A DNA stretch of 64,000 bases, taken from positions 5,331,409-5,395,408 of the forward strand of contig NC_085138.1 in NCBI RefSeq assembly GCF_035046485.1, read 5' to 3'. Within the stretch, counting starts at the first letter, position 1. Each line of letters opens with the position of its first letter. The notes beneath the pieces are model-generated. The model searched no databases. It was not told where the DNA came from and saw nothing but the letters and a program-made list of their open reading frames with translations. The translations under genes and the position numbers were made by a program. Positions 37,901 through 52,900 of this stretch are shown piece by piece. The DNA comes from Aedes albopictus (Eukaryota; Arthropoda; Insecta; Diptera; Culicidae).

Positions 37901-40900
37901 AGTTGGATTGAAATGATGTTTTCGAATATTATTTTAAGAAAAAAAAAACAAAAATACACGGAGAGTAATTTTCATCGCAGATAAATGCCAGATGTCTTCC
38001 TAAAATTTTACCCTTCGTTATTTTTATTATTTTTTTTGTGGAAAGCTGACTTCCAGTATCAAAATTTGCCAAGTAGCCCAAAGTGGTCAAAATGCTTCTA
38101 TTTTTTTTCTATCGAATTTTCCTATATCATTGATTTTAAAAATAAGCGTAAGGAAGCATTTTCTGAAATTTTTGGGAGATGTCAGAAAATAGATTCTGCG
38201 TACAAGTTCCAATGAAAAAACTGTGTATGATGCAGCCACCCATACTTAGTTTACATGAAATTGAAAAAAAAAAAATAAAATAAAAATGAAGAAAAATGTA
38301 TGGAGCTTTGTAAAATGTTATTCGATATTGTTTTACAGTTTTACCATTTTTATCAAAAAAATCATCGATTATTTCTCAGATAGGGTGACTGAGGGTATTA
38401 TCGGCAAATTTGTTGTTTTCGTCATGGGGTTTTTTCCCCGCCCGAAACTTGACCATATAATTCAGCTTGGTTGGAAAGTTCCCCCATGTGAATTTTCAGA
38501 CTAAATAGAATAACGTTTTACAAGGTCCATTTATTTAAGTTGAAAGTAAGCTTCACAGAAAAATAATAATAAAAATCAAAAATAATAATAAAAGTAAAGG
38601 GTACAAATATATTATATGACATCTAATATAGATCCACGATGATCATTAGTTTAAGCGTATTTTTTTAAAGTCCTTCAAATATCCTGAAACAATTTCGAAG
38701 ACATTATTCAAATTTGATACGGTAAGAAATCTAGCTTTGAACTAGTCAATTTGTGATCTTAATTTGAACCATTTTGAAATTCATCAAAATGACACACTTT
38801 TGGCAAATATTGTTCCAAAAAAGTTGGTAAATGGCTTTCCGTAATATAATCTTATCTAATATCATTAACTTTAAAAGCATTGAATAAAACTTTTTTTTCA
38901 TTGAAAATAAGTAGGTAATTGAAAAATCACTGTGATTTCACTCATTTCCCCCACAGAGGAAGCACATTTTCGGTTCACTCGTAAAACTCACGCTTTGTAT
39001 CTTGTAAGCAAATTCATCGTAGAATCGACCAACCGAATAATATTCCACATTATTTGTCATAAAATTATCAAATTTACGTAATTATTACTTATTATGAGAA
39101 TTAGCAGATCCATATGATTTTTAATTATTTAGCATGAAATTGGCGGTTGTGGGAATGCTCGCCAATAGTTCAAATCTAGATAAAAATTTGTTCAAATTAA
39201 GATTAAAATCATTATTGATCAATAATTGAATATTTCAATGAAATTTGGTGAAAATGAAAACTTTTTACCATTTAACGAAAAGCTAATACCCGTGGCTTTC
39301 ATATACCTGAGACTTTACCGTAGTAAATTATTTCCATGTTGGTGAAAAAATCAGTGAAAATTCCGGATGCTTCGGAAAGCCGCAATTTGGTTCAACTCAT
39401 GATTACTTACCCTAAACCGTTTTTGAGTTACAAGTTTTAGAAGAAGATAAGTAGGTTTTTTTTCATACGATCTTTCCAAAAGCTAGGTATAGAATATTGT
39501 AAATCAAATAACACGAAACACATTTTCGAATAGAAGCTTATACATTAGGGGCCGTAGACTTTTGGAAGGGAGGATCTAGTCAAAGTCTGCGCTCCATTCA
39601 ATTTTTCAAATTTTTGTATGGACAAAAGTCTACGAGGGGGGAGGGGGGTCTAAGATGGCCAAATTTTGGTCTACGTGGCTTATGAACAGGCCTTTCGCAA
39701 CATTTCATGTGATTTTAAAACAGATGGCATCAACGCAATTCGTGCCTTAAGTTGGAAACGCTCTATAGCAGAATGCCTGACGTCATATTCTGTAATTCTT
39801 GAAACAATATCATACATGGTTTGTATTTCTAGAGTTTTACTTACCGATTTTTCTTTTGACTGCCACCTCGGAAAGTTCAGGTGCACTCATACTCTTCTCG
39901 CCATTCAGTGTCTTGCGACACACCGATACCACAGCCAATTGATTGAAGATATCGCAAAGATCAGGTCTCGTTAATATGCTAGAAGTTTGGAGAGAAATAA
40001 ATTATTAGTTTCATATTCAAAATTTGATTAACAGAATACCTCACCTGAATGATCTGTACAGGGAAACGAAACTTAGAAAGTCTAACTGAGTATCATGGGT
40101 CACCGATCCGATTCGCAAGTTTTTCATATTCTGCCACAGCTGGTCATGCGAACCGTTTCGGTCTTTTCGCCGTTCGTTTGCGCGAATCTTCTCCATCTCA
40201 CTAATATTTTGATCTATCGTAGGACTACTGTGACTGTTAACATTGCTTTGATTGAGTAGGTTGGCCATCGAGCGTTTCTTGCGAATCTTGGCGTTGGAAT
40301 CCTTCTTGTTTGGAGCTGAGATGGTGGCCGATACTTGCTCTGGAGTGGTATCGTTGATATGCGTTCCCGACAAGTATTTTATGGAAGACAAGTATAGTTG
40401 GCCTCCGAAGGCTTTCAGTGCATCTGCCACTGTGGGTTCATTGCACGCACTTTCCTCGAAATACATCTGTATGTAGAGTTGCTTCAGCCAAAGCATAGAC
40501 CGATCTATCAGACACTGCTGCCTCCGGAACCCCCGTAACATCCAGTGGAGTCCAACGTACCACGTCCGACACAGCATCGGTGGGCATAGAATGCAAAGAA
40601 TTCGATTTTCGCTGGCAGAATTGCCGTACAGCAGCGACACACAGCACTCGACATGGGTCAATCCGAACCGTTTGCCGGCTGCCAAGATGTCCGGATCGTA
40701 CTCGTGATTCCTCGAGCCCATCGATATATCCTTAACGGTACCCAGGTCCAGAATTCCCCCTTCCAGATATTGACACTGCATCTCCATATCACTTAAGTTT
40801 GAGGCACACCGCGAAGAAAACCTCCAAGCAACGTTTTCCTCCGGGTTTTGATTGAAGATGCAGTCTGTGGGAGGGAACAGTACACAATCAATCAATTAGT

Positions 40901-43900
40901 TTCGATACAGTCCTCATATCTACCCACTACTCACCATGCTGCGATTTAATCCTTCGCCATGCCGTTCGTTGCCAGGAAATGTGGGAACAGGACCGCTCCA
41001 GTCTTAAATACACGTAAGTGGACCGTTCGGCAGGTATGTCTGGCTCCCAGAGTACGGCCGTTGAACCGTGATGAAGTATCTGTTGGCCAGAGAGAGAGTG
41101 GAAAAAAGCGAGATATGCGCCGGATGCGTATTGTTAGAAGCAAAAAATTAGTCAAAGTGAAATGGATGGGAAAATCCTTTTCGTAATTCGATTCATCTCG
41201 GCTCTCTGCGTGATGGCACAGATGATTTAGGAAAAAAAAGGAACGACATAATTCGACGTCGGAGTCGGAGAGTGGGGTCGGCCTTCGAGTGGCAAATCGA
41301 TTTATATAGGTCATCGTCATTTACTGCGGTGGTGCACATAATAGGGTATAGGTATATAAACGCACCGCACCGCTGCTTCGATTGATATTGATGATGTGCG
41401 AATCCTCTTGAGGTTTACCTCACGATTGATTTGTACATTGGCTAAGCTAACACATTGTAGTGCGTGGGTCGAGCTGTGAAGATCTGTTTGAGGTTCAGTT
41501 CAATTGAAAGATTAAAGGCATCGTTTTCCAATCGAGTAGGAATTGTTCATGATTTTTTTCCAATTTAATTGACTTTTTGTATACGAAATAGCTAATTCGA
41601 CACGCCTCTTGGAATAATTCAGAAGAATGTTTAATGGAGTAGAATTTATAGCTGCCTTCGAAGTTCGTCCACTTCAGTGAATACTGAGGCATTCCCCAAT
41701 CATAAGCTTTCAATATGTGGAGAAGACATGACACGGATGATATGAGAACGGAAGAATGTGACATCAGACACTGTCCTTACTGATGGGCACTTGATGAAGT
41801 TGATTGATTGGAATATTGATGTTTCAATTCACCTACTCAGGATTCAGTGTGGTGTAGGAATAAATTGTGAAGTATGATTTTAGATTCTTTGACAACCAAT
41901 TTCAATTTCAAATTTTGTTTCAATATGTAGATAATATTTTTTGGTTTTTGGAATTCGGAAGTCATTAAACTATTTAGCGTTATTCCGGCTATCAGAGGAT
42001 TTGTACTAATAAAGATAGGAAAGATGTACGTAAAACAGTTTAAATTCTTGTGAGATCCGAACATCGACTCATACATTTATTCAACACTTGTTTGCCAAAT
42101 GAAACATACATATCTAGCTATTCCATTGGTTGATATCAGTCCAATTAATAAAAATCCAATACCAGTCCAATTCATGAAAAGAAGAAATATTTATTCAGAA
42201 ATGTCTCTATGCATTCGTTTGAAGAATCTATTCTTTTAGAAAATGTATCAAAAATTTCTTCAGAAATTCCTCTAAAATATCTTTTTAAAATATTATTTTT
42301 CGGAAATTTGTCCTAGTATTCGGCCAAAAGTTCCCTCACGGATTCTTTCAAAAAATCTTCCTTGGATTCATTCGGAAATATTCTTCAGGGATTAGTTTAG
42401 AAATTCCTCCTAATCTACAAATTCCTCAAAGAATTCTTTCAAAGCATCTTGCATGCTTTACTTCTAAACCATCACCATCAAAAAAATACCCATAAATTTG
42501 AGGTAAAATTTCTCCAGGGATTTTTCCAAAAAATCGTTCAGAGATTCTTCAAAGAATTTATTTTACATTTATTCAGAACTTCTTTAATAAAACTTTCAGC
42601 GATACCTTCAGAAACTATTCCAGAGTTTTTCTGAAAATATTTCAAAAGCTCCTTCAAAAATTTGTACTGGGGTTACTTAGGAAATTCTTGTAAGGATTTC
42701 ACCAGAAATTCCTACAGCAACTTCCAATTTCTCCAGAAATTCTACTACTTAGCGATTCCTCCACAAGTTTCACATAGATTTGTTTAAGAAAGTTGTGTAT
42801 GAGTTTCTGCAGAAATTCCTTCAGGTATTTCTTTAGAAAATGCTTCAGAGATGTACCCTATTTTATCAAGACTTTTCTAGATTTTTTTCCGAAAAACCTT
42901 TCGAAAATTCCTTCAATCATTCTCTCAAACGATTTTCAATGAGTTTAAGGTGAATATATAACGAAGCCACACCTCAAATTTTCAAGAGCACAAATCTGAC
43001 GAACCGAAAGTTGGTTTGCGCTGAAAAGTTGATCGATTGGTAATCCACTGGTGGAGACCAATCGATCAACTTTTCAAGGCAAACTGACATTCGGTTCTTC
43101 AGATTTGTGCTCTTGAAAATTTGAGGTGTGGCTTCGTTATATATTCACCTTAATTCAAAACTTTCTCTGGGGTTTGCTTTAGAAATTGCCCCAGGGATTT
43201 TTTTTAAGAAAATCTGAATTTCTGTCAAAAAAAAAACTTCCTGGAATTTCTTTATTTTTTCCAGATACTCTTAAAAAACTGAGTTCCATTCGGGATTTTT
43301 TAGCAGGGATCTCTATTGAAACTACCCTAGGGGTTCCTTCACAAGGATTCTTCCAGAAAATTTTCCATGGCTTGTATTTTAAATTCGACTAATAATTTCT
43401 TTAGAAATTTCTTCACAGATTACTTTGGTTACTTTGAAAAAACTTCCACAGATTTTCGATAATTATTTCATGGGCCGTTGCTGAAATCCATCTTACGATT
43501 AATTTTAACAATCTTTCACTATTTCATGAAAAAACCTCCCAGGGATTTTTAAAGAAATTCATCCAAGGTCTTCTCTGGAAACTCTTCGTTACTTTAGAAA
43601 ATCATCCAAGAAACCCTAAAGAAATTCACAAAATCTTCTAGGGATTCCTTTAGACTTTAGAATGTCCTCCAAAAATTTCTTCACGAAACCCTTAAGAATT
43701 CTTGCACGGATAGCTTACAAAAATGTTGCACGGATTCCTTTACAAAACACTTCAAAAAATTCCTTTGAAATAATCTAGCATAGATTGCTCCAGAAGCTCA
43801 TCTACGAATTTCTTCAGATTTTTTTTCATAGAGATTCCACCAGAAATGTTTCAAAGCATCTAGAAACCCTTCCATTAACTTTCTCAAAAATAGTCCATGG

Positions 43901-46900
43901 ATTTATTTTTTAGAAAATGAATCACGGATATATCAAGAATCAGAAATTCAGAACTCCTTCAAAATTTTCAAGGAAGCTTTTTCTTCAAGTATTGCTTTAG
44001 AATTTCTACAAGAGATAATTAAGGAAATTCCCAAGATTTCTTCACATTCTTTTAGATGTTTAATTCTTCAAGACATTTATCTTCCAGAAATTGCTCCAAG
44101 GATTTTTTAAAGAAAGTGTTAGAAAATCCTCCAAGGATTCCTTTAGAAATTTTTCCAAAGAATCATTCTTGCAGAGATTGCTAAAGAAATTTCTACAGAG
44201 ATTTCATCAATAATTCCGCCGGGTATTCCTCTATGTAGAGACAGGCTTGGTGGTCTAGTGGCTACCGCTTCTGATTCGTATGCAGAAGGTCATGGGTTCA
44301 ATCCCTGGCCCGTCCCTTTCATCCTACTTGGTATCTTTCTATCCACTTTCTCTATCTATCTCTTCTCTACATATACAACTAATGTATATTCGTATGTTCA
44401 TAGCTATTGCTAAAACCAGAAACGAATTGTAAAAATTTGTTTCCCTTCCTTCCAACTTTCACAGCACAGTGTATATAACGCCTATAAGTTATGCAACCAA
44501 AGCGAACTGTGCCGCTTGTCCTTTATAGTAATCACCACACAATCTATCGTGCTTACGAGCATCCCCAATCCATGGATCGCATCACCGGTAACAAATACCC
44601 CAGTCCGTGCTGGTTGTGGGGATGCAGAGTTGATCTCGGTCTTTAGTAGCAACAATCAGCACACTTTAACATTCCTTTCCCTTCTCAACTGACTATAAGG
44701 ACGTGGCCGGCGCCGTTATTGATCAATCTCAGTGCAATTGGTACCAGCTCAGATCAATCACGGAGGAGCAACCATTGACATGTATAGTCAGATTTGATCG
44801 TGATTTGATCGTTTTTTGATCAAATTCCGCCGGGTATTCCTATATGTATTTTCTCTTAAATTTCTCCAGATTTTCCTCCAAGCGTACCTCTAGAAAGAAC
44901 TCTATTGATTTCTCCAGGAATTCATTAAAAAAAATTTTTATGTTTTTTATTAGGGCATTTCTCCAGGATTTTTTTTCTGTGGATTCTTAAAATATTCCTG
45001 TTTTTTAGGCGAAACTGGAAGCATTTCCTCATTTTTTTTGGCTTTTGATTTTTTTTAAATAACGAAGCCATATTTTCAAAATCGGTTCTCGTACACATGT
45101 AGAGTATGGATACCTTGTATCTCCTGATTTTTTTTTCTGGTGGAAAATGTTTTTCACTTTTGGAGAAACCATTTTTTTTGTGAATTCTGTGAAGTTCTTT
45201 CAGGAATTCATTTAGAATTTCCTTCGATTTTTTTTTAATTCCTTCTGAATTTTTTTCAGCTATACTGTCGGAAATATCGTTGAAAACTGTTTTCAATATT
45301 TCTAGAATTAATTCAGAAACCTCAGTAAGGATTTCTACAAAAGTTGTTCCATGGATTCTTTCAGAAGTTTTTTCAGCAGTTCCTTCAGAAATTGCTCAAG
45401 TAGTTCTTTCAGAGATTCTTTCAGGAATTCATCCATGGGAATGTACCAGAGAAGGGGCGCTGGAATTGGGAAATCTTGACGAACTATCCCGAGAGAGGTC
45501 AAGTATTGAGTTCTGAAAATAATAGCAAACAAATGTTGGTGGGATTTCTGATCAACAGCAAACTTTAATAAAGATCATCCAAATAGTTCGCTGCTATTGG
45601 TTAGCTCTCAAAAGAGCTAAATATGATATGATGATGTTGATCGAGGAGTAAATTTTGGTTATTATTTTCAGTACTTTTACATCTTTGACATAAAGACAAA
45701 CCAATATCACTTTTTGATCTCTATATCAAAATATGCTTTGTTCGATCTCGACCCGCAGTCGGCGGCATCGCTGCTGGCTCATTCAATCCTATCCCAAGCG
45801 TGTGCAGACTGGAAATATCGCAGAAAGCAGAGCCTATTGTTCCCGTCAACGTAACCGACACAATTGTCATCATCCAGCGCGCAGCTTTCTGCTTTGGCGC
45901 CAATGTGCGAGCGCGCCAAACTATATGAAGCAGCGCGCGCGGCATATAATAATGATTTGAATTGTTTTATTATCCCACCGTACTTGTGCACCTATAAAAG
46001 GTTCACCCGATCATGTGCAAATTAGAATAGTAAGTGAATATCACTCCCGAGCAGGCGTGTGCCTCTCGGGGGCAAATAAAACTCCATATAGTTTGAAACA
46101 ATTAGTTGTTTGTCGTCGCCTGGTGAGGAATTCATAAGAAAACTCGAAAGAAATTTGTTAGAAAGCTCTGAGGAAAAGTCTGGCGAATAGGTAGTTTGCA
46201 TGCATCTGCCAAAAATGTTGTCATTGCTGAGGGAGTGATCCGCGTCTCAAAATGTTGAAAACCCCTGCATTATAAGTAATCATAATACAAACTGCAGGTT
46301 TTAAGGTGTCTTACTGCATCACTAAGTTTTCAAACGAATCATTGACTTTTTGCTTTTCATTGATTGTTTGCCTCGCATTTTTGAAGTGATAAAAATCTGT
46401 CAATTCTGCAGCAACTCAGCAGAAAAAGTATCATCGCAATCACTGCGAGTGAGCATATAGGATGACACTTTTTCATACGAATATTCGCTTTGGTGGCAGA
46501 GAATTATCACTTTGAAATTTTGAGACTCATATTCAACATGGCTGCCGATGCTGATGATGCCTTAAACTGATTGAATATTAAAAATTTATCATTAAAAATG
46601 TACTTACTGGGTTTGTAATTAATTGGAAATAATTTACATTCGTATTTTTTTAACCCTCTAATACCCAACTCCGCCTTTAGACGGGGTATACTTTGAGCAT
46701 TTTTGTAATTTTTGTTTCGTGGATAATTAATTTTTTTATATTTTTAGCTGATACTTGGGACTGTTCTGTATATCTCAAAATGGTTTTGATGTCTTTCAAA
46801 GCCTAATTATTTTGTATTGAATCGCTACAAATAACATATTTTAATTTTTTCTCAAATCATTCTATTATAGTAAAATAGTTTAAGGGAATCGAATACACTT

Positions 46901-49900
46901 TAACATGATTTTCCTAAAAATTACACAAAAAATAAAATTTTCAGTAAAAAAAATAAAATAAATATATTTCAACAATAATCAAAAATGTTTTCGTCCAAAA
47001 ACTCCGTATCCCAAATAGGCTTCCGAAAAATATAAAAGTGTGGGGATATTCAAAAAAAAAAAAAAAAATAGAAAAATCAAAAACCGATATTCACACAATC
47101 GAAAATTAAAAAAGAATCATCTTTCAAAACATGTTTAAATCAAATTTAAATGACAAAGAATGATATTCAGATCAAAATCAAAAAAATGGTTAATTTCGTC
47201 ATAATTTCAAGATGGGGTGGTCCAATAAACAAAGTGTAGTCTCCAGAAAAATTACGTAGAAATGGCCAAATTATGTTAGAGACCAACAAATATGTAGAAA
47301 TATTACGTGTTTTACGTTTTCATGGTCCAAAGGAGTACCCAAGCCAATTGGTCTGTTATAAATTTTTGAAAATTTTAAGCTTTGAAAAACTTCGATTTTT
47401 TGGTTCATCCTGTCTTAAAATTGGTCACTCTAATGACAAAATATAAAAACACATTTATTTGTTTTTTTTTACTTCGTTTTTTAGAAGAAAAAAACATGCT
47501 GTTTTCGGCAATAAACGGTAAATTTACAGAAAGAGGCAACATTTTCCAGTATACAATCAAATTTCCATAGTTCTGAGCTATTTAAATTGAACAAAAAGAA
47601 AAAATGAATTGAAAAAAAAAATAAAACTTAAAAGCAGCTTCTGTCAACGTACCCGAAGTATGTAAACCTACCAGAGTAGCAATCTCAATGTATTTACTTT
47701 TTCAACTTATGACAAAAATTCAAAAAAGTATGTTTTCCCATACAAATTTTAATTGCAATGCGCAGAGTGTAGACGCAACCGATCGTGCTCAAATTTTGCA
47801 CAGATACTCAGGGCCCGAAACGGAACCAAAAAAGCTTTGATCTGAGAAAACAGTTCCGATGACCAACACTAATAATTATCATATATATGAACCGAACGCA
47901 AAGAAACTTTAAATATTTTGATTAATATAAGAGCTTTGTAAAACTTTTGACGCAACTTAAAATTATTCATAAGAAAAAAAAGTAATTGCAATTCAATTTA
48001 TTTTAGGGGTTGTTTAGTAAATTGGTCTATTTGTTGTCAATTTATTGCCGGCTTTTTTGTTACTTTCTTCAAAACTTATATATACTCAAGTCAATTTGTG
48101 GAAATTTATATGAAGTACAATTACCATCTCGAGTTGTGAAACAAAGTTGCAGTTTTAGATAAATTGGTGTTATATTAGAAAAAATAATCTAATCGTTACA
48201 ATTTTCTTCAGTGTTAAGAATTTAAAGTTTAGTTAAAAGTTTGTCGTAGCTCATTGTATTAGTCATAAATGCTCAAAATTTTATTGCATCCGCTTCATTG
48301 AACCACCAGATTCAATAACAGCTCAAAGTTGGTTATAGGATAATTATACCTTGTTCTAGAATCTTTCTAACTTCATGAAAAATAGCCCGATCTTTTCCAA
48401 ATTTGGTCCACTGATACACTGAATTTGATCTTGATCGTTGGTCTATTTTGTATGAAGTCATTTAATATTTCTTTCACTATTGTCATTCGAATGAGACAAA
48501 AAAAACCTTCAGTCGAAGTCCATTGCTTGAAAATGTACTAAGTTACGCCAAAAAAAACTAAAAACAGAACGATTGACAGTGAAAGACGGTCATTGGCTCT
48601 ACCCCATTTGGCACAATGCCATTTGGCATACAGGCCGTTTGCCATAACACGAAGAACAGCCTTCTTGGTAAGAATGCTTATAATATTCACAGTGGAGAGC
48701 TTAAGTAAACAACAAGCGTCGCGTCTCCATCAGTGTGTTGCTTAAGTTACCATGAATTGAATACGTTCTGGAGAAACCCTTCCTTATGTACACTGGGTAC
48801 AACCTACTTACCTGAAGAATGTGATGATCAACGGCGTTCGGGTCCTTGGCCGATAGCGAAACTATGCTGATGCCATGGTCGAAGAACAGCGGCTGCACCG
48901 GATTGTAGTTCCCGATTTCAACCTCGTAGTCTTCTTCCAGTTCCTTGAGATTCGATGGCTGGTACAACGGTATCTTGACTTGACGCGGGCTGTTCGATGC
49001 CGCTCGGAGAAAGTCCAGCAAACTCTGCGGCGATTCCCGGCACAGCTGGTCCCGATGGTCGAAGAATGCGGATAGTTTGCTCAGAGCAGGTGATACCCTC
49101 GAGACGATTTCTGCCGTCAAAGGGTCGTTGTCCGGTTCGTCCAGCGATTCCGGAGACAACAAGGGTTCTGTTAACTCATCTGGTAGGAGATCCGCGGTAG
49201 GTGTTGGAGTTGGGAACCTTAGAGGGAGCGTCACCTGAGATAGCTTTTGAAGCATTTCTTCATCGTCGGGAACAACAGATGTTGGATTACTGTCTCCCAA
49301 GTAGTATTTTTCGGTGTGTTCTTGGAATTGACTTTGCTGTTTTGGTGGCTGTCGTAGTAAGCATTTGATTTCTTCGACATGATTGTTGAAGTAGGGAATA
49401 GTACGACACGTTGGCATCGCCTGTAGATGGGGGAACAATTTGTTAAATTCATTTAAACTCTCACTTCGTTCCACTTCTACTCTTACCAATGCTCTTGACC
49501 CAGCATTGTTGTATTCTGCTGAGTCAAAAACGTTTGCAAGAAACTCGTACACGGAATTCCTTCCCCGATCTGTAGTGGACGCCCAAAAAGGTTCCTTTTT
49601 AAGTGACCTGCAACAGATAAGCAGAAGAAAACAGAAGAACTTGTATTTTCGCTGCATCAAAGCTTACTAGTTGATGTAAAAGACTTAGTCTATTGTAAGC
49701 AGTTCATGTTTAATAAAATAGATTGTAAAATAATTGAAGTTGGAGATTTGTAAACGACTGAAGCAAGTAGTTTCCGCCGGCCTACAACTATCTAATGCCG
49801 CTGGAGGCCGAAAGAAACCCCTTCTTCCTTCGATCATCGATCGTGAGTTCTGAAAAATTAAATCTATACCTGCAATATACAGTCCCCATACATTACTCAG

Positions 49901-52900
49901 TCGTGAGCATATACAGTGAAATCTATACCAAATAATTGAATAATTTTCAAAAGTTCAGTTATCCTCGACGAGAAAGCCGAAGAAAGGCACTCACTTTAGA
50001 CCGTCCACTATCTCTTTAGCACCATTGAAGTTTCCGATGTTCCAGCATGAAATAGCAACACGTAACAGACATGCAAAGGCCGCTTTTCGTTCGTCTTGTG
50101 TACCTTGTGATAGGATAAAGTAGTTGGTCCACGCACTTGTCTGAAAGGAAGAGGATGGATCAAACTCGTTGATTCGAATAACTTACTTTTCAAGTTTTCT
50201 AAAGTGAAACACCATCAAATCGGTACCTCATCGACGCGTTTGCGTATGGCTTTCAAGGGCGATGAAAACCCACTTGGAGCTCTGGCTGCAGCCGGTACGC
50301 TTGGGCTTGCAGTGGCTAATAGATTGGCAACGTTGGTGGTAGACGATGATGTGGTCGTCTGCGGTGGCTGCTCCCTGTGGCTGCTGCTGCCGTTAGCTAT
50401 GCTATGACTACTACCGCTAGCGCTCGTTGTATTGGGTGGTGTAGCAAGATTAGGATTACTGCTTATCGAGGACCGTATCCTCAACTCCTTCTGCAGCTCG
50501 TGTATTGCATCATTAATGAAATCGTGCAAGGATACCTGGGAATGAGAATGAAAATGAAGAAAAAAATTGAAACAGCTGTGGATAAAGGAAGAACACTAAC
50601 GATGGCGAGGCGACCTTCAAATTATTTGATACTTTTGTATGTTAATTAATATTTTCTCCGGTGCAATGATCAATTAAAAAGAATTTGGCTTATATTAAGA
50701 TTGGAATGTTTTTTTTGGCGTATCAGTATACTTGTAGAAAAAACAAAGATACAGTCCTTCCTTTTTACATATTACAAGAGAATTTTTTCAGATAATGAGC
50801 TATTTCATGAAAAATCGTCATTTTTATCCCCTTGGCCCCTTGGCAATTAAGGGAACCATCAATTAAATCCAGCCAAATTCGTTTTTACTCTTTTTCTTAC
50901 ATACTAATGAATAAATCTTACTCATTATTGTTTTCAATAATGAAATTTATTCTGGTGCCATCTTTTCGGAGTTCGGTCTCAGAATATATTTATTCACATC
51001 TTTGTTTATCATGAGAAACTAATCCACAAGTTTACTTCTACTTCTGCTGTCTAATCGTTCTAAAGGTCTCAATTATGGCAAACATTTCAACAATTCAATT
51101 GAATTCAACTATTTGATTTTGATACTACTAACAACTGCATGTACTGCGTGTGCGAAATCCATTTTTTTCTCCAGTGAACTTGTTTGCGTTCGTACATTAT
51201 ATGTTTTCATAATTGTTTTTCAAATGTATGAAAACCGGCTGAGCTCCATAAGCGCCCAAGCTTGCTGCTTGAACACCAAAAAAAAAAATCAATGAGCTCC
51301 TAGAATTTATTCTGAAGTTATTCTTCAATTCAGTTAGGAATTTCGACAGAAAAAAAACTCAAAAATAAAAAGTAGAAAGTCTCGAGTTGTTAGGGAAGTT
51401 TATTCCACTTGGAATCTTGTGGATACTAGAGTCAATCGATCATGTTTTTAAATTTGGAAATTATCTGGAAGAATGTGCATAGCAATGTTGTACCCATTAG
51501 ACTGGGTCAACAAAATCGATTTTTTTAAACAAAGCTTTTTCGATTCCTATTAGCGTTCAAAACAACTGTGCAAAATTAAGGAGCGTTTGGTTGCTTCCCC
51601 GTATTCCACATTGCGAAAGAAATTTGTATAGAATTTAGTATGGGAAAACGTACTTTTTTGCATTTTTCTCATACATTGAAATGTTTTGTCTAAAACAATC
51701 TAACTATTGTCGTTGAAGTATAGGCTAGAACATGCCGAAGACCACAAAGTGATCCGACACTTGTGAAAAAAGTTATAACGTGCAGATTGCCCGGTGATGC
51801 TTAACATTTAACACGTAAAGGAATAACATCAATAATAAAATCTCAATTGTTGGTAACTTACCAAGCGAATAACTATTTTCACAAGTGTCGGATCACTTTG
51901 CGGTCTTCGGCAAAGTTTTTCGGCATATCCTAGGCTATACTTTAACGGTATTAGTTACATGGTATTAGACAAAATAATTCAACTTGTGAGTAAAATGCAA
52001 AAAAGTTCGTTTTCCTATACTAACTTCCATACAAATTTCAATCACAATGCGGGATACGGGGACGCAACCAATCGCTTCCAAATTTTGAACAGTTGTTTTT
52101 GACGCTAATATAGATTGAAAAAGCTTTGTTTCGAGTTGAAGCGATCAAATTTAAATTTCGTCCACACAACGTTGACCCACTCTAGTACTCATGTAATAAG
52201 ATTTTGTAGTCCTTCCTAACTGTAATTGAACATTTTTTGCCATAGAGGTAAATTAGTTGAAATTTTAATAAAAGTGTTTTTTTAATCTGGATTAACGAGT
52301 TTTTTAGCCCTAGGCTAGTTCATCTCGGGACCTACACTTTACTTCCCTTCCGAAGGAGGAACTCACATTTTGTGAGTTTGTCGGGAGTAGGATTCGATCC
52401 CAGCTCCTCGGCATGATAGTCAGGTGCTTTAAGCATCACACCAGGTCCGCTCCAAAAGAAAAGTTTTTATCAACATTTATTCCCAAAAACATATTCTTAT
52501 GGGAATTATACAGGCATTTCAAACTTACTGGAGTCAAATTCGGCAGATCCTCGATAAGACTTTTCACCCGAAGCTTTGGAGAAGTTTCTGGCCGAGTTCG
52601 TTAAACCTTTCTCGCCTTGATTTCTAATCAATGTTGGAAGATTTTGTTCAATTTCAGAGAAATCTTAACAAATTCAGGAAGAATCTTTGTTTGCTTTTCG
52701 GCTAATTTTGTGTATTTTTTTTTTCACTGAAATTGAAATCATCGAGCATACTCTTGTTTTCTTAGAATATATCAACAACCTATTGTTGTTAGCAAACATT
52801 CAGGAAATATTTTACCAAAATTCTGCTAACAAATGTCTTTGTCACGCTAGTTTTATTGAGATCATGAAAATGATAAACAGTTTCATATCTCACAAATGTC

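Noticed and set aside
40946..41320. 124-codon minus frame over exon 5
   Set aside because: Wrong phase; only the alternative frame has PLC-like sequence and fits both neighbours.
44238..44320. A genuine tRNA gene
   Set aside because: Boxes A and B are present but arms do not pair properly, and the unit has a long body and a 26-bp target duplication, so it is a SINE.
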